Below, one piece after another: positions 1 to 6,440 of a DNA stretch of 8,721 nucleotides; positions within the stretch are counted from its first letter, which is position 1; each line of letters opens with the position of its first letter. The stretch is taken from positions 1 to 8,721 of the forward strand of contig JAGQQT010000145.1 in the NCBI GenBank assembly GCA_020426065.1. Reading direction: 5' to 3'. The notes below the pieces were generated by a model. It searched no databases. It saw nothing but the letters and a program-made list of their open reading frames with translations, and was not told where the DNA came from. Both the position numbers and the translations under genes were made by a program. This DNA comes from Planctomycetaceae bacterium (GTDB lineage Bacteria; Planctomycetota; Planctomycetia; Planctomycetales; Planctomycetaceae).

Positions 1-2
1 TG

Positions 3-497
3 ATCGCCAACAAGTACACCAATTCCCAGAAGCTGGCGATCCAGGGGGGAAGCAACGGAGGTCTGCTGGTCGGAGCCTGCATGACGCAACGTCCGGATCT
101 GTATGCAGCCTGTCTGCCTGCGGTCGGCGTGATGGATATGCTCCGGTTCCAGAAGTTTACCGCTGGCCGCTACTGGGTGGACGAGTATGGCTCATCTGAT
201 GATCCGGAGCAGTTCAAAACGTTGCTCAAGTATTCTCCGTATCACAATCTGAAGCCGGGGACGAAATACCCGTCCACCATGGTGACAACAGCAGATACAG
301 ATGACCGCGTTGTGCCGGGACACAGCTTTAAATTTGCCGCTCGACTCCAGGCCTGCCAGGCAGGGGAAAAGCCAGTTCTGATCCGGATTGAAACCAAGGC
401 AGGGCATGGTTCAGGGAAACCGACCGCAAAAATCATTGAAGAATATGCTGATGTTTACGCGTTTCTGGTGAAAGAACTGGGAATGGATTACAAATAA
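3..497 (+). CDS. Prolyl oligopeptidase (S9A serine peptidase), C-terminal part, 5' end outside window
   Basis: This is the catalytic alpha/beta-hydrolase end of a prolyl oligopeptidase, which cleaves short peptides after proline. The frame is open from base 3 with no start, so the N-terminal beta-propeller lies to the left. The whole catalytic triad is visible. The nucleophile serine sits in GGSNGG (Ser codon 51-53), the acid is in the DTDDRVVP motif (Asp codons 300-305), and the histidine is in [12 protein letters not shown] (His codon 405-407). These motifs and the C-terminal stretch ([12 protein letters not shown]) closely follow, from memory, the mammalian and bacterial prolyl oligopeptidase pattern, so family S9A is preferred over dipeptidyl peptidase IV or acylaminoacyl peptidase. 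The gene ends with TAA and is followed eight bases later by a strong hairpin. It is probably not functionally linked to the genes downstream. Whether the protein is exported cannot be judged from this fragment. Confidence 0.93.
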   Translation: MANKYTNSQKLAIQGGSNGGLLVGACMTQRPDLYAACLPAVGVMDMLRFQKFTAGRYWVDEYGSSDDPEQFKTLLKYSPYHNLKPGTKYPSTMVTTADTDDRVVPGHSFKFAARLQACQAGEKPVLIRIETKAGHGSGKPTAKIIEEYADVYAFLVKELGMDYK

Positions 498-504
498 GCC
501 AAGT

Positions 505-538
505 CTGTTTTCGAGCGAGGGGCCAGGCTCGCAAACAG
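505..538 (+). terminator. Imperfect hairpin after the peptidase gene, probable terminator
   Basis: CTGTTT-T-CGAGC pairs with GCTCG-C-AAACAG, giving eleven base pairs with one T/C mismatch around a ten-base loop. It starts eight bases after the TAA stop. Only three T residues follow (539-541), so it is not a textbook intrinsic terminator. Its place and length still fit an end to peptidase transcription or a 3' stabilising structure. A smaller overlapping repeat (GCAAA-CAG-TTTGC, 531-543) could compete with it. The rest of the 498-665 gap holds no gene and no promoter I can name with confidence. Confidence 0.45.
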
Positions 539-634
539 TTTGCCCGGTTCATGATTAATTCGGAAACCACCAGAACATCTGTCAGAGACGTCCGGACCTG
601 AATCGACTTCAACAGTGGAACGACATCATTCGAT

Positions 635-665
635 GGGAGGCGGCTGAAATCCAGCCGGGAATTCG
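635..665 (+). promoter_or_regulatory. Split Shine-Dalgarno with hairpin before the first exbB-like gene
   Basis: GGGAGG at 635-640 is the best Shine-Dalgarno match upstream of the ATG at 666, but it is 25 bases away, too far for normal use. Immediately after it lies a six-pair hairpin (CGGCTG 641-646, loop AAATC, CAGCCG 652-657). Folding the hairpin would bring GGGAGG to an effective distance of about eight bases from the ATG. The alternative is a weak GGGA at 657-660 with five-base spacing, which the hairpin would partly cover. The inverted repeat is seen directly; the effect on translation is inferred. Confidence 0.35.
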
Positions 666-1322
666 ATGGAATACAATCTGGCTCCCCTGTTCCAGCTTTC
701 CGCCACAGCGATTTACCTCGCGCTGGCAGGGGTGGCTGTGTTTGGTGTCTTTCAGGTTGTGCTCCTGACTCGCAAAATTGGCGAGAAGAAAATGTCTCCC
801 GCCTCGATCGAGCAGTTTCGGCAGATGGTCGGGGAGCGGATCAAGTCGCGGGACTGGAAAGGAATTGCCCAGATCTGTGATTCTCCCGAGTACTGGTCTC
901 GGGCGGTTCCCCAGATGGTTCTGGTGGCACTGGAGAATCTGGATCGCCCTCCAGGCAAACTGCGGCAGATTCTCGCCGGACGATTCGAAAGAGATGTCCT
1001 GGCTGATCTGGATTATGCCTCCTCCTGGATTGGGACGATTGTGAAATCGGCTCCCATGCTGGGGCTGCTGGGAACGGTGAGCGGGATGATTCAGGCCTTC
1101 GCCAAAATCGCAGATACCCAGAAAACAGGCGGTGATCCCTCCGCACTGGCCGGGGAAATCAGTTTCGCACTGTTTACAACAGCACTGGGGCTGGCCGTGG
1201 CTATTCCCCTCGTGATTGCCGGGGCGTTTCTGCAGATTCGCATGGGGAAGCTGCAGGATCATGTTCAGTCAGAGCTCAGCTGGTTTCTGGATGAACTCGA
1301 CTCAGTCCGGAGTGCTGGCTGA
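666..1322 (+). CDS. MotA/TolQ/ExbB family proton-channel protein (short form)
   Basis: This 218-residue inner-membrane protein has the three-helix plan of ExbB/TolQ. Helix 1 is about residues 12-34, followed by a basic TRKIGEKK that marks the cytoplasmic side. A cytoplasmic domain of about 90 residues follows, then helix 2 (about 119-149, containing APMLGLLGTVSGM) and helix 3 (about 165-191, containing FALFTTALGLAVAIP). In the family, helices 2 and 3 line a pentameric pore around an ExbD dimer and use the proton gradient. The threonines matching E. coli ExbB T148 and T181 are present (T137, T172). The position of pore E176 is phenylalanine (F167), with an acidic residue only at E164. There is no signal peptide. 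ATG 666 is the only sensible start. Tandem TGA stops end the gene. No ExbD lies beside it; the nearest are the two ExbD genes about 6 kb downstream. Family assignment is firm, its partner is not. Confidence 0.92.
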   Translation: MEYNLAPLFQLSATAIYLALAGVAVFGVFQVVLLTRKIGEKKMSPASIEQFRQMVGERIKSRDWKGIAQICDSPEYWSRAVPQMVLVALENLDRPPGKLRQILAGRFERDVLADLDYASSWIGTIVKSAPMLGLLGTVSGMIQAFAKIADTQKTGGDPSALAGEISFALFTTALGLAVAIPLVIAGAFLQIRMGKLQDHVQSELSWFLDELDSVRSAG

Positions 1323-1398
1323 TGAGCATTTTCGGAAACCACGGTCAGTTGGTGACAAATCATTGCCATCTGAAATCAGAATCGCATAATGTAATTGA

Positions 1399-1419
1399 GA
1401 GATCCTTGAGAGGTATCTC
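1399..1419 (+). other. Hairpin in the gap before the large TPR gene
   Basis: GAGATCCT (1399-1406) pairs with AGG-T-ATCTC (1411-1419), giving eight base pairs with one bulged T and a TGAG loop. It lies 77 bases after the exbB-like stop and 60 bases before the large TPR gene, in a 157-base non-coding gap. It may be part of a 3' end or a 5' leader structure. There is no T-run directly after it. Confidence 0.35.
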
Positions 1420-1440
1420 GCAATCAAATACTCAACTCGA

Positions 1441-1465
1441 CGGGATTTCTCCCGAGACTCTTTTT
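1441..1465 (+). terminator. Short hairpin plus T-run, possible terminator or attenuator
   Basis: CGGGA (1441-1445), loop TTTC and TCCCG (1450-1454) form a five-pair GC-rich stem. Six bases later comes a run of five T residues (1461-1465). The run ends only 14 bases before the ATG at 1480. The structure could therefore end exbB transcription, or act as a leaky attenuator that lowers expression of the large TPR gene. The stem is short and the spacer is longer than ideal. Confidence 0.3.
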
Positions 1466-1479
1466 GCTGATTAGAGCAA

Positions 1480-4400
1480 ATGATGCAAACCAGGATGAAT
1501 GTCATTCGATTTCCACGGCGACTGTTTTGGTCAGTCTGTGTTGCTGGACTCCTCCTTTCGGGTGGCATGGCCGGCTTGACTGAAACCAGTCTGTTTGGTG
1601 CAGAGCCCTATCTGAAATTTGTGCAGGGACTGCGTGAGCGGCAGTATTACGACACGGCCATGCTCTACCTGCAGACGCTCGAAACACGCCAGGATGTCCC
1701 GGCAGAGATTCGGGAAGTCATTCCGTTTGAAAGAGCGGTGACGATGCTGGAAAGCTCCTCATTCTCTCAGAATGCGGAAGCTCAGGAAGAATTGCTCGAT
1801 CAGGCTCAGGCTTACCTGGAGCAGTTCATCAAGACTTCACCCCAGCACGAACTGGCAGCGCGGGCCAATACCGAACTGGCCAATATCATGATCGGGAAGG
1901 CTCGTGTGCTGGTGTGGGATTCCCGTTCACCTTCCAATGCAGATAACCGTCTGAAGTTCCAGCAGGATGCCCGGGGACTGATCCAGAAGGCCCGTCAGAT
2001 TTACCAGACTGCTCACGATGCCTACAAGACAGAGTGGGAAAGCTATGGAGTCTATATCCCGGAAGATGAAACTGAAAAGCGCCAGAAGCGGGAAGTGGCG
2101 GAAGGACTTTACATGCGGTCCCAGCTGGATCTGGCCACGTGTACTTACGAAGAAGCCCAGACATACGATGTGGGCTCCAAGGAATTCCTCGACATCCTGA
2201 AGAAGGCCTCGCTGGAATTTGAAGATCTGCACAGCAAGTACCGCAGTCAATACGCAGGTCTGTTTGCCCGCACGATGCAGGGGAAGTGCTTTGAAGAGCA
2301 GGGTGATATCCGCAAGGCGCTGGGGATTTATGACGAATTGCTCGGGCATCCGGGACGCTCTGAAGGTTTGCGAAGATTACAGAGTCAGGTTCGGCATTTC
2401 CGACTGATCTGCCTGAATCATGAATCACGCAAAGACTATCAGCTGGTCATCATTGAGGCTGATGAATGGATGAAAGAGAACCGGGCCTATACCCGGTCGA
2501 CGACTGGCCTGGGGATCCGCTGGGAAATGGCGCAGGCCCAGGAGCATCACGCCATGGATCGCAATACCCCGGAAGGAGACCGAACCCGCCTGTTAAGGCA
2601 GGCTTTAGAGAATGCCCGGGAAATTAATAAGTATGCTGGTCCCTTCAAGGATGTTTCCAACAGTATGATTCAGCGGTTGCTGGTTGCGCTGGATCGGGAA
2701 CCGGGTGATCCCAAAGATTTTGATTCTGCTTTTGGTTCTGCCAACACCATGCTCGAGCAGATTGGCAAGATCCGTGAGCAGCTCAAACTGGCCGAGAAAT
2801 CCGGCAACAAGCAGGAAATCGAGAATGTGCAGGGCGAACTGCAGGCGATGCTGAGCGAGACGGAACGGCTCTATCGTCTCGCACTGGCACTGGTGGACTC
2901 GTCCGTAGACAACTCCCAGATTAACGCCACCCGTTATCGTCTGGCCTACATGTATTACCTGCAGCGGAAGAGTTACGAAACAGCCGTGGTGGCTGATTAT
3001 GTTTCTTCCCGGGCTTTGCATTCCGATCAGACTCTCGCCCTTGATGGAGCGTATCTGGCGTTGGCGGGGCTGATGCAGGCTATCAACGATGCTCCCCAGG
3101 ATCGCAAGAAAGATGCTGTTTCACTGATGGTGGGGATGTGCGAGCGGATTGCGACGACCTGGCCGGATTCGGACCGGGCCACTGATGCCCGCATGGAAAT
3201 GGGGCGGATCTATCGTCAATACGACCAGCCGCTCGATGCGGCCAAATGGTACTCAGAAGTTCCGCAAACCGTGACCCAGTTTCCGACCGCTCAAATTGAA
3301 GCGGGTCAGGCCTACTGGAATGCCTACATGACAACGATTGTCAAAGCAGACAGCACCGTCACGCCGGAAGAGTTGAAAGAGTGGCAGAATCAGGCAGCGG
3401 TTCATCTTGAGAGGGGCATCACGGAAAAACAGAAGTCCGTTCCGGAATCCCAGGAGACCCCTGCCGAGTTGATTCGGGCTAAAGTCTCACTTGCACAGAT
3501 TGAAATCATGCGGGGAAATGACGGAAAGGCAGTTGAACTGCTGACAGTGGAACCGCATTCAGTTATCAAGGCGATTTCGGTTGCCGAAGGGACAGCACGC
3601 CCCAAAGAAGACTTTGAAATCAAAAGTGCGACCTTTGCGAGTTTTACCTATCAGCAGTTGCTGCGGGCTTATATCGGAACGAAACAGCTCGACAAAGCGG
3701 AAGAAACCCGGGGAATGCTGGAGCAAGTGGCCGGAGAATCTGGTGGCGGCGAAGCCCTCACGGCAGTTTACATTGAACTGGGACGGGAACTGCAAAACGA
3801 ATTGGAACGGTTACGGAAGCAAAATGATCTCGAACGCCTGAAAAACGTGCGGAGCGGTTTTGAGGCCTTCCTGAACCAGTTGTTCGAACGGAAAACGGGA
3901 CAGACTTACGGTTCCCTGATCTGGATTGCGGAAACTTACTTCGGACTGGCTGAAGGGTCAGGTGAAGATCCCGCCAAAGCGAAGCAGTATTACTCCTCGG
4001 CAGCCAAAACCTATGGCGAGATCATCAAACGTGGTGAAAATGACACAAAGTTTATCGATCCGGCCCGCTTGACCGGCGTCCGTTTGCGACTGGTCAACTG
4101 CCTGAAAGAAGAAGGCAATTTCCCGGTGGCAGAGGAGACCATCAAAAAAGTGCTGGCCTCCAATCCCAAGGCACTGGATGCTCAGATTGCAGCTGCGGAG
4201 GTGTATCAGGCTTGGGGTGAAAAGGATAAGGATGCCGAAAAATTCCTGGATGCCGTACGAGGCAAAAAGTTTGAGGACGGGACCGTCATCTGGGGCTGGG
4301 GTGATATCAGCAAACGTCTGCTGATGATTATTGATGCCGGAAATGCTCCGGATGATTACAAATCCCGCAATCGGGAAGTTCAATTCAAACTGGCCCAAAG

Positions 4401-5037
4401 CCGTTTCCAGTATGCTGATATGATCACAGATCTGTCCGCCTCTGAAGATCAGCTGCGACGGGCTAAAGCCGATATCGTCACCTTTGCCCAATATAGTCCG
4501 GATCTGGTCGAGACTCCCTGGTGGAGTCAGTTTGACGAACTTTACCAGGACGTGCAGCGAGGTCTGGGCGAAGCGATTGTTCCGCTGCAGAAGCCAACGG
4601 AAGGACTGGTAAGCGAGACTCCGGAAGAGAGCCGTTACTCCACGCCTGAGGAAGATGAAAGGGCCCATGCAGAGAAAACACCTGCCGAAACAGCACCTGC
4701 AGAACAGCCCAGTTCGCTGGGGTCTTACCTGATGATGGGGTTGGCGGCTCTGATTGGATTGGGGATTCTTGGCTACACCTTTACTGTGTCAGCCAAGCCT
4801 CGGAAAAAGAAATCGACAGCAGAGTTGATTGCCCGGATGCCTAAAGGGAGTTCTTCCCGGAAATCGAAACCTGCACCTGCGGCGGAACAGTCTGAGGACC
4901 GGCCTAAACCGTCACGAAAACCGGAAGGGACCTCCTCGTCCGGATCGCAATCGGGAAAACGCAGAGAAGCACCACAGACACCCGAGGGTGCTGAAAAACC
5001 CAGGCCCCGCAAAAAACCACCTGCCCAGGAAGGCTGA
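1480..5037 (+). CDS. Giant TPR-type envelope protein with C-terminal TM helix and basic cytoplasmic tail
   Basis: This 1185-residue protein is almost wholly alpha-helical, with loosely repeating TPR-like helix pairs. Examples are ALGIYDELL, AAKWYSEVP, KAVELL and VAEETIKKVL. The N-terminus has a signal or anchor sequence: RFPRR, then a hydrophobic stretch of about residues 15-33, with possible cleavage after A31 or A41. Coiled-coil-like segments lie near 424-470 and 760-800. Tryptophan clusters (W938/W940, W1014/W1015) precede an acidic Pro/Glu linker (about 1036-1081). One transmembrane helix (about 1083-1103) follows. A tail of about 80 residues rich in Lys, Arg, Pro and Ser comes last, cytoplasmic by the positive-inside rule. 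TPR arrays usually bind proteins or peptides; no enzyme motif is visible. Its place between two exbB-like genes suggests an effector or scaffold of that proton-driven complex. Starts at 1480, 1483 and 1495 are all possible and the Shine-Dalgarno is weak. The gene is certain, the function unknown. Confidence 0.9.
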   Translation: MMQTRMNVIRFPRRLFWSVCVAGLLLSGGMAGLTETSLFGAEPYLKFVQGLRERQYYDTAMLYLQTLETRQDVPAEIREVIPFERAVTMLESSSFSQNAEAQEELLDQAQAYLEQFIKTSPQHELAARANTELANIMIGKARVLVWDSRSPSNADNRLKFQQDARGLIQKARQIYQTAHDAYKTEWESYGVYIPEDETEKRQKREVAEGLYMRSQLDLATCTYEEAQTYDVGSKEFLDILKKASLEFEDLHSKYRSQYAGLFARTMQGKCFEEQGDIRKALGIYDELLGHPGRSEGLRRLQSQVRHFRLICLNHESRKDYQLVIIEADEWMKENRAYTRSTTGLGIRWEMAQAQEHHAMDRNTPEGDRTRLLRQALENAREINKYAGPFKDVSNSMIQRLLVALDREPGDPKDFDSAFGSANTMLEQIGKIREQLKLAEKSGNKQEIENVQGELQAMLSETERLYRLALALVDSSVDNSQINATRYRLAYMYYLQRKSYETAVVADYVSSRALHSDQTLALDGAYLALAGLMQAINDAPQDRKKDAVSLMVGMCERIATTWPDSDRATDARMEMGRIYRQYDQPLDAAKWYSEVPQTVTQFPTAQIEAGQAYWNAYMTTIVKADSTVTPEELKEWQNQAAVHLERGITEKQKSVPESQETPAELIRAKVSLAQIEIMRGNDGKAVELLTVEPHSVIKAISVAEGTARPKEDFEIKSATFASFTYQQLLRAYIGTKQLDKAEETRGMLEQVAGESGGGEALTAVYIELGRELQNELERLRKQNDLERLKNVRSGFEAFLNQLFERKTGQTYGSLIWIAETYFGLAEGSGEDPAKAKQYYSSAAKTYGEIIKRGENDTKFIDPARLTGVRLRLVNCLKEEGNFPVAEETIKKVLASNPKALDAQIAAAEVYQAWGEKDKDAEKFLDAVRGKKFEDGTVIWGWGDISKRLLMIIDAGNAPDDYKSRNREVQFKLAQSRFQYADMITDLSASEDQLRRAKADIVTFAQYSPDLVETPWWSQFDELYQDVQRGLGEAIVPLQKPTEGLVSETPEESRYSTPEEDERAHAEKTPAETAPAEQPSSLGSYLMMGLAALIGLGILGYTFTVSAKPRKKKSTAELIARMPKGSSSRKSKPAPAAEQSEDRPKPSRKPEGTSSSGSQSGKRREAPQTPEGAEKPRPRKKPPAQEG

Positions 5038-5146
5038 AAGCCTGGAAGTCGAGCGGAACTGTCGCGGGAGTAGAGTTGTGGCAGATGGGTACCAAAAGTG
5101 AAGATATGAATCGGAATGAAACCGCTGAGAGCGGAAATAAAATTGT

Positions 5147-5159
5147 GGAGATTGCTGTG
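5147..5159 (+). promoter_or_regulatory. Ribosome binding site supporting a GTG start for the second TPR gene
   Basis: GGAG at 5147-5150 lies six bases before an in-frame GTG at 5157. This is the best-spaced signal near the signal peptide. In-frame alternatives are TTG 5076 (GGAG at 5067-5070, five-base spacing), ATG 5085 and ATG 5106, the last two without well-placed Shine-Dalgarno sequences. Confidence 0.45.
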
Positions 5160-6263
5160 AACCTGAACCTGAATCTGAATCCTGTTTGTGTTCCCCTGCT
5201 GACCAGTCTGCAATCTGTTCAGAGGGACTTTCTGAAGTATGTTCTGGCCGGAGCCACGGTTCTGGTATTTACGTTGCCAGTTGAGGCCATCGATATTATT
5301 ACCCGCAAAAGTCAGGAAAACCGGATTTCCGGTGAAGTGACTGCGATCAGTAAAACGGCTATTACTGTCAAACAGCAGACTGGGGCCACTGTTGAAATCC
5401 CTGCCAACGATATCGAAATGATTGAGTGGGATGGAGCTCCCGCGACATTACGGGCTGCCCTCGGTCAGGAAAATAATGGCAACTACAATGCCGCCATTAC
5501 CTCTCTGCAACAGGTGCAGGATGGACTGGAGGCGACCGCGACCAACGTGCAGACAGATGTGAAGTTTTTCATTGCCCGGGCGCTATCAAAAGCAGCACTC
5601 GCCGATGCCACCCGCCTGCCGGAAGCCATTGCCCGGATGAAAGCCTTCACCGATGCCAACATTACCAGCTTCCGGTATTACGAGGGGCTGGATTTTCTGG
5701 GGCGGCTGTACCTGGCTTCTCAGGATTTCACCCAGGCTGAGGCAACCTTCACCCTGATTGAAAACTCACCGTTTGATGACCTGAAACTTTCAGCGAAATC
5801 CTCCAAGGGACGAGTGCTATTGGCTCAGGGGCAGGTGGATCAGGCTCTGGCGGCATTCGATGCCGTGCTCGGACTGCCTGCCAACGACGAATCTTCCAAG
5901 CTGCGGCAGCTCGAAGCCAAGCTCGGTAAGGCGAAGTGTCTGACAGAAAAAAAGCAGTTTGATCAATCGATTACGCTGCTGGACGATGTGGTCAGCAGTG
6001 CAGAAGAGTCCAATACACGCCTGCAGGCTGAAGCCCAGGTACTTAAAGGAGATGCTCTGCTGGGGCAGGGGAAAACCCAGGAGGCGGTTCTGGCCTACCT
6101 GCTGGTGGACATCCTGTTTTCCAGTCAGCAGGATCTGCATGCTGAAGCCTTGTATCAGCTGGTGAAACTCTGGCCAGCTGTGGGACAGCCGGGACGTGCT
6201 CAGGATGCAAGAGCCGCCCTGGAAACGAAGTACCCAACCAGTCCCTGGGTCAAAAAACTGTGA
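5157..6263 (+). CDS. Periplasmic TPR protein with N-terminal beta (SH3-like) domain, CpoB/YbgF-like role suggested
   Basis: From the GTG start this is a 368-residue exported protein; up to 27 more residues are possible if TTG 5076 is used. A hydrophobic segment (about 25-42) ends in LPVEA, a plausible signal-peptidase site after A44. Residues about 45-92 look like a small beta-barrel (ISGEVTAISKTAITVKQ, then IPANDIEMIEWDG), resembling SH3-like modules. The rest, about 97-365, is TPR-like helix pairs (NYNAAITSLQQV, QDFTQAEATF, GQVDQALAAF, KQFDQSITLL, GKTQEAVLAY). In Tol-Pal, CpoB/YbgF is a periplasmic TPR partner of the motor, and TtpC-type TonB systems also encode TPR proteins, so a partner role for the ExbB/ExbD proteins here is reasonable but inferred. 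It follows the large TPR gene with no terminator between, so they are likely cotranscribed. The function is not known; the domain reading is by eye. Confidence 0.85.
   Translation: MNLNLNLNPVCVPLLTSLQSVQRDFLKYVLAGATVLVFTLPVEAIDIITRKSQENRISGEVTAISKTAITVKQQTGATVEIPANDIEMIEWDGAPATLRAALGQENNGNYNAAITSLQQVQDGLEATATNVQTDVKFFIARALSKAALADATRLPEAIARMKAFTDANITSFRYYEGLDFLGRLYLASQDFTQAEATFTLIENSPFDDLKLSAKSSKGRVLLAQGQVDQALAAFDAVLGLPANDESSKLRQLEAKLGKAKCLTEKKQFDQSITLLDDVVSSAEESNTRLQAEAQVLKGDALLGQGKTQEAVLAYLLVDILFSSQQDLHAEALYQLVKLWPAVGQPGRAQDARAALETKYPTSPWVKKL
5160..5183 (+). repeat. Short hexanucleotide repeat at the start of the second TPR gene
   Basis: AACCTG AACCTG AATCTG AATCCT forms about four imperfect six-base units that encode Asn-Leu three times and then Asn-Pro. 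It lies just after the preferred GTG start. Six-base units keep the frame, so copy changes would only alter the length of the export-signal n-region. Confidence 0.4.
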
Positions 6264-6379
6264 ATCAGCATGTGTTTTGCATGACCTGTTCGGAGAGAAC
6301 TTGGTCGAAATCCATTCTGCCGAGTTGCTTCCTGTTCAGTCGTTCGTCATCATTTCAAGAGCAATAGTAAGTCATCGGA

Positions 6380-6399
6380 CCTGCCGGAGTTCCGGCAGG
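6380..6399 (+). promoter_or_regulatory. Perfect GC-rich hairpin in the leader of the second exbB-like gene
   Basis: CCTGCCGG (6380-6387) and CCGGCAGG (6392-6399) form a perfect eight-pair stem around an AGTT tetraloop. The sequence after it is GATTATTT, not a T-run. It sits in the 174-base gap (6264-6437) that otherwise holds nothing I can name. It begins 58 bases before the GTG start and ends 38 before it. It could be a terminator of the TPR genes, an mRNA-processing or stability element raising motor-gene expression, or a binding site. The repeat is certain, the role is not. Confidence 0.55.
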
Positions 6400-6424
6400 G
6401 ATTATTTGGAATTCAACTGGTTTC

Positions 6425-6440
6425 GGAGACACCTCTCGTG
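6425..6440 (+). promoter_or_regulatory. Shine-Dalgarno and GTG start of the second exbB-like gene
   Basis: GGAG at 6425-6428 is nine bases before GTG 6438-6440. It decides for GTG over the first internal ATG (6483), which would cut away most of the signal-peptide n-region. Confidence 0.6.

Noticed and set aside
609..1262. Long minus-strand open frame opposite the first exbB-like gene
   Set aside because: It lies fully opposite a gene with clear family motifs, and its Cys/His/Gln-rich translation looks like the complement of that gene rather than a protein.
3958..4668. Minus-strand open frame of 236 codons inside the giant TPR gene
   Set aside because: It is antisense to a continuous 1185-codon gene, with no ribosome binding site or recognisable domain.
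4798..5034. TonB-like Pro/Lys-rich region in the tail of the giant TPR protein
   Set aside because: The Lys/Pro runs recall the TonB spacer, but this tail follows the TM helix on the side predicted to be cytoplasmic, and there is no TonB C-terminal domain.
6264..6437. Possible sigma-70 promoter in the gap before the second exbB-like gene (TAGTAA at 6365-6370)
   Set aside because: No acceptable -35 hexamer lies 16-18 bases upstream, so I could not support it.
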